A DNA stretch of 64,000 bases from Pseudomonas nitroreducens NBRC 12694 (GTDB taxonomy: Bacteria > Pseudomonadota > Gammaproteobacteria > Pseudomonadales > Pseudomonadaceae): NCBI RefSeq assembly GCF_002091755.1, contig NZ_BDAI01000012.1, positions 86,842-150,841 on the forward strand, in the 5' to 3' direction. A program made the position numbers and the translations under genes. Shown here piece after piece: positions 8,752 through 16,603 of the stretch (position 1 is its first letter; each line of letters opens with the position of its first letter). The notes beneath the pieces were generated by a model, which was not told the origin of the DNA, made no database searches, and saw nothing but the letters and a program-made list of their open reading frames with translations.

Positions 8752-10044
8752 TTACTGCTTGATCTCGACGTAGGCTTCGTCGCGGATCTGGCGCAGCCAG
8801 GCCTGCAGTTCCTCGTCGTACTTGCGTGCGCGCAGGGTCTGGGCGGCTTGTTGCTCGCGGAACTTGTCGCTGCTGTCGGTAGCGCGGCGGCCGAGGACTT
8901 CCAGCACGTGCCAGCCGAACGGCGAGCGGAACGGCTTGGTGACCTGGCCTTGCGGCGCATTGTTCATCACGTCGCGGAATTCCGGTACCAGGGATTCCGG
9001 GTCGACCCAGTTGAGGTCGCCGCCGTTGAGCTTGGAGCCCGGGTCTTCGGAGAATTTCTTCGCCAGGTCGCTGAAGCTCTCGCCGGCCTGGATGCGCTCG
9101 TAGAGCTTCTCGGCCAGACGCTGGGTTTCTTCTTCGCTGCGAATCTCGCTGGGCTTGAGCAGGATATGGCGGACGTGGACTTCGTCACGCAGCATCTTGC
9201 TGCCACCGCGCTTCTCTTCCAGCTTGATGATGATGAAACCGCCCGGGGTGCGGACCGGCTCGGTCACGTCGCCCACGGCCAAGGTGCCAACCATGCTGTC
9301 GAACGGCGAGGGCAGCTGGGCGGCCTTGCGCCAACCGATCTCGCCGCCTTCCAGGGCGTTGTCGCCGGCCGAGCGGGAGACCGCCAGTTGGCCGAAGTCC
9401 GCGCCCTGCTTGAGCTGCTGGTACATCTCCTGGGCCTGGCGAGCTGCAGCCTGCACGGTTTCCGGCGAAGCGCTGTCGGGTACCGGGATCAGGATATTTG
9501 CCAGGCGGTATTCTTCCGAGAGCTGGATCTTGCCCAGGTCGGAGGCCAGGAAGTTCTGTACTTCCTGCTCGCTGACCTGGATGCGCTCGGCCACACGGCG
9601 CTGGCGCACACGGCTGATGATCATCTCGCGACGCACCTGCTCGCGGGCCTCGTCGTAGGACAGGCCGTCGTGGGCGAGGGCGGCACGGAACTGGTCCAGG
9701 CTCATGTTGTTGCGCTGGGCAATGGTGCCCATGGCCTGGTTCAGTTCTTCATCGGTAATGCGCACACCGGAGCGGTCACCGATCTGCAGCTGGATGTTTT
9801 CGATGATCAGACGCTCGAGCACCTGCTGGGTCAGCACGTGCTCGGGCGGCAGCGGCGCGCCGCGTTTCTGGATGGTTGCACGGACTTCGCGCAGGCGCTG
9901 GTCCAGCTGGCTCTGCATCACCACGTCGTTGTCGACGATGGCGACCACACGGTCCAGCGGGACTACTTCGGCGTGCACGACGGAACTTGCCAACAGCGCG
10001 CCCAGCATCAGCGGGCGCAGGGCCTTACATAGCATTGTCTTCAC
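8752..10044 (-). CDS. surA: Periplasmic chaperone / peptidyl-prolyl isomerase SurA
   Basis: 430 residues from a GTG at 10044 (VKTMLCKALRPL); an in-frame ATG lies at 10035. I chose the GTG because it gives the P. aeruginosa length; no strong ribosome site decides it. A signal peptide ends ...SSVVHA-EVV. Then come the N-terminal chaperone domain, two parvulin domains (around residues 170-270 and 280-380) and a C-terminal helix. SurA escorts outer-membrane proteins, including LptD, to the BAM complex. The start overlaps the lptD end by 20 bases, so client and chaperone are coupled. Confidence 0.95.
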   Translation of the reverse strand: MKTMLCKALRPLMLGALLASSVVHAEVVPLDRVVAIVDNDVVMQSQLDQRLREVRATIQKRGAPLPPEHVLTQQVLERLIIENIQLQIGDRSGVRITDEELNQAMGTIAQRNNMSLDQFRAALAHDGLSYDEAREQVRREMIISRVRQRRVAERIQVSEQEVQNFLASDLGKIQLSEEYRLANILIPVPDSASPETVQAAARQAQEMYQQLKQGADFGQLAVSRSAGDNALEGGEIGWRKAAQLPSPFDSMVGTLAVGDVTEPVRTPGGFIIIKLEEKRGGSKMLRDEVHVRHILLKPSEIRSEEETQRLAEKLYERIQAGESFSDLAKKFSEDPGSKLNGGDLNWVDPESLVPEFRDVMNNAPQGQVTKPFRSPFGWHVLEVLGRRATDSSDKFREQQAAQTLRARKYDEELQAWLRQIRDEAYVEIKQ

Positions 10045-12793
10045 GTTGACGATAACCCTGGATACCTTGGTCGAGGAAGCCTTCCACCTGGTTGCCAACC
10101 ACGCCGCCAAGGCCTTTCAAGATGATTTGAAGGAATACACCGCGGTCGGCCTTGGACGTGGAGGTCACGAATTCCTCGTCGTCATAGTCGACCCAGTAGC
10201 GATTGATCAGGCGCAGCTTCCAGCAGCAGCTGTCGTACTCGAAGCCGCCGAAGGCTTCCAGTGTGCGGCTCTGGTTGTAGTCGAACTGCCAGCGGCCGAT
10301 GGCGGCCCACTGCGGCAGGACCGGCCAGATGAACGAGAGATCATGCTGTTCGATCTTGTACTCGTCGCTGCCGTACTCGAACTGACCGGTGTTCGGGTTG
10401 AAGCGCTTGCTGTCCGCACGGTAGCGGTAGCCGGCGTTCAGCACCTTGCGAGGATCGGCTTCGGGCTGATAGTGGAACATCAGGTTGCCGTTGTCGGTGT
10501 GGTGCGTGTTCGGGTTCCAGTTGAAGTCCGAGCTGGCGAACCAGTCATGGTTGAAGCGATAGATGCCGGTGAGCGCGTAGGGCGAACGCCAGGTATCGGC
10601 ATCCGGGTTCTTCGCACCGCTGGCGGCCAGGTCGTCTTCGGTCAGGCCCGGCAGCTGTACGCGGCGGTCGCTGAAGTAGTAGATCTGGCCGGCGGCGATG
10701 TAGGCGCGCTCGAAGCCATCGTCCTCGATGAAGCGCGAACCCAGGCCGAGGGATAGCTGGTTGGCGTCGCCAATACGGTCGCGGCCGGTGAAGCGGTTCT
10801 CACGCCACAGCGAGTCGTAGCTGAAGGTGAACTCGCCGGTGTCGAAGGTCGGCAGGTTGTCCTGGTTCTTGTACGGGACGTACAGGTACATCGCCCGTGG
10901 CTCCAGGGTCTGACGGAACTTGGTGCCAGCGAAGGTCGTGTCGCGGTCGAAGTACAGGCCGCTGTCCAGCTTGGCCAGGCCCAGGGAACGGTCCGGACTG
11001 CTGTCGTAGTCGATGTACGACGGCAGCGTGGCTTTGCCTTTCCCGTCCAGGTCCAGGTCGTACTTGGTGTACAGCGCCTTGACGGTCGGGGTCATGAAGC
11101 CCCAGCTGCGGTTCATCGGCAGGCTGACGCCCGGTTCAGCGTGGAAACGATCGCCGGTAGCCCGTGCCAGGCCCAGGATGTTGGTGTCCGGTCGCGGGTA
11201 TAGCGTCGGGTTGTCGACATCAATCCGGTAATAGCCTTCATCCAGGTCACGATCGAAGCGTACGGCCTCGGTGCTGTAGGTGAAGTTCAGGCCACCCGGG
11301 TTGAACGGCAGTCGGCCGTCCAGGGTGAGCTGCGGCAGGCGATCGTACGGGGTGACGTCGGTCACGGTCGCCAACTGGTAGGACTGCGCGTTCAGTTTGG
11401 CGGTGTAGCTGTCGCCGCGGTAGGTCAGGGTGCCCTGCTGGTTGACGTAGGTCGGCGAACCGATACCCAGCGAGGTATCCAGATCCTGGAAGTAGTAGGG
11501 GTCGCTGATGCGGGTGTAGTCGACCTGCGCCATCAGGCGCGAATCCAGGCCGCTGACGTTCTTCCAGCCGTACAGCCAACGGGTGTCGGTATACTGCGGG
11601 AAGTCCTTGCGGTCGTCGTTCTTATCGTTCAGGTAAGCGGCATTGACCTGGCCTTCGCTGCTGTGGGTCAGGTAGCGGAACTCGCCTTCCATCAGCAGGC
11701 CGCGCTTGACCATGTAGTGCGGGTACAACGTGGCGTCGTAGTTGGGCGCCAGGTTGAAGTAGTACGGCGTGGTCAGGGTGAAACCGGTGTCGGTCGAGCT
11801 GGCGAAGGAAGGCGCCAGGAAGCCGGACTGACGACGGTTGTCGATGGGGAAATAGATGTACGGGGTGTAGAAGACCGGAATGTCCTTCACCCGCAGGGTC
11901 GCGTTGGTCGCGGTGCCGAAACCGGTGGCCGGGTTCAGCTTGATGTTATTGCCCTTGACGACCCAGGCGTTGCTGCCCGGTTCGCAGCGGGTGTAGGTAC
12001 CGTCCTTGAGCTGGATGATCGCGTCTTCCTGGCGCTTGGCGTATAGCGCGCTGCCGCGGATCTGCGCCTGGTGCATGACGTACTCGGCGTTGTCGATCTT
12101 CGCCGCGCCGTTGTCCAGTTGCAGTTCGGCATGGTCACCGACGATCAGTGCGCCGTTGTCGCGCAGCTTGACGTTGCCGACCAGCTCGCCGCGGTTCTCG
12201 GCCTGGTGCAGGTTGGCCTCGTCGGCCTCCACCTGCATGCTGCCCTGGCGCAGGACCACGTTACCCGCGAGGGTGGCGACCTGCTTTTCCTGCTCGTAGC
12301 GGGAAACCTTTGCCGAAACGTAGGTCGGGGCCTCGTCGTTCGGCGTCTTGTCGTTCATGCCTGGACGTACCGGCTCGACGTAGGCGCCGCTGCAGTACGG
12401 GCCCATTTCGGCCTGTTGGGCAGCGGTGAGCTTGTCGCGGGGGATCCAGTCGAGGTGGCTGTAGTCGCTGCTGCGCGACTTAAGGCCGCGGCCGCCGGAC
12501 TCGGTGACCAGTTGTTTCGGCTCTTCGCCAGCGGCGCTGCTCGGGCTGCCCGAGGACTTCGAGCTGCTCGCGGCTGTGCCGCCAGCGCTGACGGAGGTGG
12601 CCCCATGCTGTGGGCGCGGTACTGTGCTGGCGCTGTTCTGCGAGGAGCAGTCCCAGGCGCCGGATGCGGAGGGCTGGCAGGCGAACTGCTCGCCGGGCGC
12701 CGCGGTCACAGTGGCGAGCGGTTGGATAGCCAGCAGGCCACCGGTCACCAGTAAGGGGAATTTTCTACGGAACACGGGGAAATTCACTGCCAT
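10025..12793 (-). CDS. lptD: LPS-assembly outer-membrane protein LptD
   Basis: 922 residues. A signal peptide is followed by a long Ser/Ala-rich N-terminal extension, the periplasmic jellyroll (OstA) domain around residues 165-280, and a C-terminal 26-strand barrel. Cysteines FACQ, WDCSS and the adjacent pair SCCWK near the C-terminus match the inter-domain disulfides needed for function. It works with LptE to insert LPS in the outer leaflet. It is first in an operon with surA and divergent from amgK across 129 bases. Confidence 0.97.
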   Translation of the reverse strand: MAVNFPVFRRKFPLLVTGGLLAIQPLATVTAAPGEQFACQPSASGAWDCSSQNSASTVPRPQHGATSVSAGGTAASSSKSSGSPSSAAGEEPKQLVTESGGRGLKSRSSDYSHLDWIPRDKLTAAQQAEMGPYCSGAYVEPVRPGMNDKTPNDEAPTYVSAKVSRYEQEKQVATLAGNVVLRQGSMQVEADEANLHQAENRGELVGNVKLRDNGALIVGDHAELQLDNGAAKIDNAEYVMHQAQIRGSALYAKRQEDAIIQLKDGTYTRCEPGSNAWVVKGNNIKLNPATGFGTATNATLRVKDIPVFYTPYIYFPIDNRRQSGFLAPSFASSTDTGFTLTTPYYFNLAPNYDATLYPHYMVKRGLLMEGEFRYLTHSSEGQVNAAYLNDKNDDRKDFPQYTDTRWLYGWKNVSGLDSRLMAQVDYTRISDPYYFQDLDTSLGIGSPTYVNQQGTLTYRGDSYTAKLNAQSYQLATVTDVTPYDRLPQLTLDGRLPFNPGGLNFTYSTEAVRFDRDLDEGYYRIDVDNPTLYPRPDTNILGLARATGDRFHAEPGVSLPMNRSWGFMTPTVKALYTKYDLDLDGKGKATLPSYIDYDSSPDRSLGLAKLDSGLYFDRDTTFAGTKFRQTLEPRAMYLYVPYKNQDNLPTFDTGEFTFSYDSLWRENRFTGRDRIGDANQLSLGLGSRFIEDDGFERAYIAAGQIYYFSDRRVQLPGLTEDDLAASGAKNPDADTWRSPYALTGIYRFNHDWFASSDFNWNPNTHHTDNGNLMFHYQPEADPRKVLNAGYRYRADSKRFNPNTGQFEYGSDEYKIEQHDLSFIWPVLPQWAAIGRWQFDYNQSRTLEAFGGFEYDSCCWKLRLINRYWVDYDDEEFVTSTSKADRGVFLQIILKGLGGVVGNQVEGFLDQGIQGYRQREDNAM

Positions 12794-12922
12794 CTTGTTA
12801 ATCCGGGCTTCCTGCGAGCCTTCAGCCCAAAACGGGCCGCACGCCTATCGATGGGCTCAAAAAGATGCTGGATAATAAAGCATGACCCGCGCAACGGCTA
12901 GCGCCGTGGAGAACCCCGAAAA

Positions 12923-13945
12923 ATGACCGAGGATGCTCGTTACCAGCAGATGATCCGCTGGTTGGACTTGAGTTTGCCCGCAGTGTTCAACGTGCAAGGC
13001 TGGGGGCAGGTGCCCGAGGCCAGCCTCACTGCGGCCAGCAGCGACGCCAGTTTCCGCCGTTATTTTCGCTGGCAGGGCGCCGGCCGCAGCCTGATCGTGA
13101 TGGACGCGCCACCGCCCCAGGAAGACTGCCGGCCCTTCATCAAGGTCGCCGGCCTGCTGGCCGAGGCCGGCGTGCACGTTCCGAAGATTCTGGCCGAGGA
13201 TGTCGAGCAGGGATTCCTGCTGCTCGATGATCTCGGGCGTCAGACTTACCTGGATGTGCTCACTGCGCAGAATGCCGAGGAACTGTTCGAGAACGCCCTG
13301 GATGCCCTGGTGGCCTTCCAGCAGGTCGATGTCGCCCAGCGCCTGCCTGCCTACGACGAAGCCCTGTTGCGCCGCGAGCTGCAGTTGTTCCCCGACTGGT
13401 ACCTGCAGCGCCATCTGGGCGTGACCCTGGAGGGCGAGCAACTCGCTCGCTGGGAGCGCACCTGCGACCTGCTGGTCCGCAGCGCCCTGGCGCAGCCGCG
13501 CGTACTGGTGCACCGCGACTACATGCCGCGCAACCTGATGCTCAGCGAGCCGAACCCCGGCATCCTCGATTTCCAGGATGCGGTCTACGGTCCGGTGACC
13601 TACGACGTGACCTGCCTTTATAAGGACGCCTTCCTCAGTTGGCCGGAACCGCGCGTCCACGACGGCCTCTCGCGCTACTGGCGCAAGGCCCAGGCAGCCG
13701 GTATTCCGCTGCCGGAGAACTTCGAGACCTTCTTCCGCGCCAGCGACCTGATGGGTGCCCAGCGTCATCTGAAGGTGATCGGCATCTTCGCGCGCATCTG
13801 CCATCGCGATGGCAAGCCTCGCTACCTGGGCGATGTGCCACGCTTCTTCCGCTACCTGGAAAGCGTCATCGCGCGCCGGCCGGAGTTGGGCGACCTCGCC
13901 GCGCTGCTGGCCAGCCTGCCCAAAGACGAGACCCACCCCGCATGA
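12923..13945 (+). CDS. amgK: N-acetylmuramate/N-acetylglucosamine anomeric kinase AmgK
   Basis: 340 residues of the aminoglycoside-phosphotransferase fold, with catalytic loop VHRDYMPRNLM and metal motif ILDFQDAVYG. In P. putida and P. aeruginosa AmgK phosphorylates the anomeric position of MurNAc or GlcNAc. With the next gene, murU, it forms the salvage route to UDP-MurNAc that bypasses fosfomycin-sensitive de novo synthesis. It overlaps murU by 4 bases. The anmK gene later in this window belongs to the same recycling network. Confidence 0.94.
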   Translation: MTEDARYQQMIRWLDLSLPAVFNVQGWGQVPEASLTAASSDASFRRYFRWQGAGRSLIVMDAPPPQEDCRPFIKVAGLLAEAGVHVPKILAEDVEQGFLLLDDLGRQTYLDVLTAQNAEELFENALDALVAFQQVDVAQRLPAYDEALLRRELQLFPDWYLQRHLGVTLEGEQLARWERTCDLLVRSALAQPRVLVHRDYMPRNLMLSEPNPGILDFQDAVYGPVTYDVTCLYKDAFLSWPEPRVHDGLSRYWRKAQAAGIPLPENFETFFRASDLMGAQRHLKVIGIFARICHRDGKPRYLGDVPRFFRYLESVIARRPELGDLAALLASLPKDETHPA

Positions 13946-14616
13946 AGGCCATGATCCTCGCCGCGGGCAAGGGCGAGCGCCTGCGCCCGCTGACCCTGCA
14001 CACACCCAAGCCGCTGGTGCGCGCTGGCGGCGTGCCGCTGATCGAGTACCAGTTGCGGGCGTTGCGCCAGGCCGGCTTCGATCAGCTGGTGATCAACCAC
14101 GCCTGGCTCGGCCAGCAGATCGAAGACCACCTGGGTGATGGCGCGCCCTTTGGCCTGAGCATCCGCTACTCGTCCGAAGGCGAGCCGCTGGAAACTGGCG
14201 GCGGCATCTTCAAGGCGCTGCCGCTGCTGGGCGACGACGCCTTCGTCATCGCCAACGGTGACATCTGGACCGACTTCGATTACGCAAGCCTGCACGGTGC
14301 GCTGGCCGAGGGCGACCTGGCGCACCTGGTGCTGGTGGACAATCCCGGCCACCACGCTCGGGGTGATTTCTGCCTGCGTGACGGTCGCGTCAGTGACTAC
14401 CGCGAAGGCCAGCCGAGCCTGACCTACAGCGGCATCGCCATTCTACGTCCGCAGCTGTTCGACGGCTGCCAGCCCGGCGCGTTCAAGCTGGCGCCGCTGC
14501 TGCGCCAGGCGATGGAAGCAGGGCGCGTGAGTGGCGTGCACCATCGTGGCCGCTGGATCGATGTCGGCACCCACGAGCGCCTGGCAGAAGTCGAACGCCA
14601 GTTGGCGGAGGGCTGA
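13942..14616 (+). CDS. murU: N-acetylmuramate-1-phosphate uridylyltransferase MurU
   Basis: 224 residues of the nucleotidyltransferase fold. The N-terminus MKAMILAAGKGERLRPLT is the sugar-nucleotide binding signature, and ANGDIWTDFD provides the metal aspartate. It converts MurNAc-1-phosphate and UTP to UDP-MurNAc after AmgK. Start and stop are tightly packed: 4-base overlap with amgK and a single base before the next GTG. Confidence 0.94.
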   Translation: MKAMILAAGKGERLRPLTLHTPKPLVRAGGVPLIEYQLRALRQAGFDQLVINHAWLGQQIEDHLGDGAPFGLSIRYSSEGEPLETGGGIFKALPLLGDDAFVIANGDIWTDFDYASLHGALAEGDLAHLVLVDNPGHHARGDFCLRDGRVSDYREGQPSLTYSGIAILRPQLFDGCQPGAFKLAPLLRQAMEAGRVSGVHHRGRWIDVGTHERLAEVERQLAEG

Positions 14617-14617
14617 G

Positions 14618-15382
14618 GTGTTCTGGCCGGGGACCCTGGTGGGCGTCATCGCCGGATGGGCATTGGCGAGCATTCCGGGCGCCATGCTCGGTGCGTTGCT
14701 GGGCCAGGTGCTCGACCGGCGCCTGAAGCAGCGCACCTGGCGGGGGCTGCTGGAGCAGTTGCGCGGTGGTCCTCGGGTCGGTGACCAGGAGTTGCTCTTC
14801 CTGCTGCTCGGCCGTCTGGCCAAGAGCCGCGGTCGCGTGGTCGATGCGCACATCCAGCAGGCGCGTTCTGAAATGCAGCGTCTGCAACTGGATGACAAGG
14901 CCCGTCGCCAGGCCATCGATGCCTTCGGTCGCGGCAAGCTGGGGGGAGAGTTGCTCGACGTCGGCTTGCGCCAGCGGCAGGGCCAGGAGGCCACTGCCGA
15001 AGGGCTGATACAGGCGTGTTGGCGCATGGTCTGGGCGGGCGGCGCGCCGAACGCTGCGCAGAAGAACCTGCTGCTGCAGTGGGGCGATTCACTGGGGCTT
15101 TCTCGCTCCAGGGTATTGGCGATGTCGTCCGGTGCCGAGCCGCCCAAGCCGCCGGCTACTCCGCGCGAATCCTATACCGGAGCGCTGCGACTGCTGGGCG
15201 TGACGGCAGAGAGCGAGCCGGAGGAGATCAAGCGCGCCTACCGCAAGCTGATCAGCCAGAACCACCCGGACAAGCTCGAAGGCATGGGTGCCAGCCCCGA
15301 GCGGATTGCTGCGGCGACCAACAGGACCCGCGAGATCCAGGCGGCCTACCTGCTGGTGCGCCAGCGTCGCGGCTTCCGCTGA
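14618..15382 (+). CDS. DjlA-like J-domain protein with N-terminal membrane helix
   Basis: 254 residues from GTG 14618, with GGAGG six bases upstream; the frame is open further 5' but that lies inside murU. An N-terminal hydrophobic segment with a glycine-zipper look (residues 3-25) is followed by a TerB-like helical region, and a C-terminal J domain (residues 190-254) with the HPD triad in QNHPDKLEG. This is DjlA architecture: a membrane-anchored co-chaperone that stimulates DnaK. It is shorter than E. coli DjlA. It runs to within one base of the convergent DUF3530 gene. Confidence 0.82.
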   Translation: MFWPGTLVGVIAGWALASIPGAMLGALLGQVLDRRLKQRTWRGLLEQLRGGPRVGDQELLFLLLGRLAKSRGRVVDAHIQQARSEMQRLQLDDKARRQAIDAFGRGKLGGELLDVGLRQRQGQEATAEGLIQACWRMVWAGGAPNAAQKNLLLQWGDSLGLSRSRVLAMSSGAEPPKPPATPRESYTGALRLLGVTAESEPEEIKRAYRKLISQNHPDKLEGMGASPERIAAATNRTREIQAAYLLVRQRRGFR

Positions 15383-15383
15383 C

Positions 15384-16436
15384 TCAGGGCTGCTCGATGG
15401 GCTCCAGGTGCATCGACAGCCAGCCGCGGATGCGCCGGTAAAGTTGCTCCTGCTCGGTGCCCAGGTCGGCTGGCAGGGCGTTCATGCCGATCTGCACATA
15501 GTTGGGGGCTTTCTGCCGCTTGCTCGCTTGCAGGCGCAGTTTGGCTGCCGCTACATCGGTTGCCTTGTCCTTGTAGTAGAAATCGCCGGTGGCGAGGTTC
15601 AGCAAGGGGACGGTCTCGTCCAGCGACGGTTTGAAGTCGCGCGGCATCTCCGGCGCCACCAGCAGCAGGTTCTTGATGTCCGCCGGTGCGCGCTCGCCCA
15701 GGTAGCGAGTGGCCCAATAGGCGCCCGTACCGTGACCAAGCAGGACGATGGTCCTGGGTTTGTGCTGCTGCGCCAGCTCGACCGCTGCCTGGACGCGGGA
15801 CAGCACCCGTTCGGCGTGGGCCTTGCGCAGTTCCACCGGGTCGGTGGGCGGTGGCGGGGTTTCCGGGCTGGCCTGGGCGGGTTCTGCACTGCCGGTCTCG
15901 GCGGTGCTTTCCGGAGTAGGCGTCGCGCTGCCTTGGCTACCTTTCACTTCCGGCTTGCTGGCGCTGTCGGCGGCGGAGGCGTCGATATCGGCGCTGGCCT
16001 TGTCGGGCGATTCCTTCGGGCGTGGAATTGGCGCGGTGCTCTGCGGGTCGGGCAGCGTGATGGCCAGAGTCTGCCAGCCGGCATCGGGCAGCTTGCGCCG
16101 TAACGGACTGATCGCTACCGGCCAGTCCGCACTTTCGCCATCGCCGGGGATGAGGATCACAGCGCCTTGCGCGTCGGCGGTATTGGCGGGAAGCCAGAGG
16201 GCAAGGAAGGTTTCGTCACCGGCCTTGAGTTCCTGCCGCTCACTTTCTGGGAGTTGGCGCACCAGACCGTTGGCTTCATCCTGGCTGCGCTCGTTCGCTG
16301 CCTGGCGCACCACCGGTGCCGTGGCCGGTTTTTCGTCGGTGGCTTGCTTGGCATCTTCGGCCCGACTGATGCCCAGCGGCGACAGGCCGAGGGTCAGGCA
16401 AAGGGCGAGAAGCGTCGGTCGAGACAAATGCGGCAT
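15384..16436 (-). CDS. DUF3530 family alpha/beta-hydrolase-like exported protein
   Basis: 350 residues with a signal peptide (...LGISRA-EDA) and a Pro/Ser/Ala/Thr-rich low-complexity insert around residues 130-195. The remainder resembles an alpha/beta hydrolase. The nucleophile-elbow position reads GHGTGA, so glycine stands where serine is expected; catalysis may be lost or reassigned. Function is unknown; the PAO1 counterpart is hypothetical. It converges on the DnaJ-domain gene with no room for a terminator. Confidence 0.8.
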   Translation of the reverse strand: MPHLSRPTLLALCLTLGLSPLGISRAEDAKQATDEKPATAPVVRQAANERSQDEANGLVRQLPESERQELKAGDETFLALWLPANTADAQGAVILIPGDGESADWPVAISPLRRKLPDAGWQTLAITLPDPQSTAPIPRPKESPDKASADIDASAADSASKPEVKGSQGSATPTPESTAETGSAEPAQASPETPPPPTDPVELRKAHAERVLSRVQAAVELAQQHKPRTIVLLGHGTGAYWATRYLGERAPADIKNLLLVAPEMPRDFKPSLDETVPLLNLATGDFYYKDKATDVAAAKLRLQASKRQKAPNYVQIGMNALPADLGTEQEQLYRRIRGWLSMHLEPIEQP

Positions 16437-16603
16437 CGGTGATATCCCTGTCTGGCGGGCGGCAAGCGGCGGGGCGCGAGTGCGGCCAGCCTAGCGGCTT
16501 GTATTAGCTTTGTCAGGCGCAGGCGTGCCGGGTTCAACCGGGGTTGCGGTAAGGTATGCCGGCCCTTTGCTTTGACCCGAGTGAAACCCATGGTGTTGTC
16601 GGC

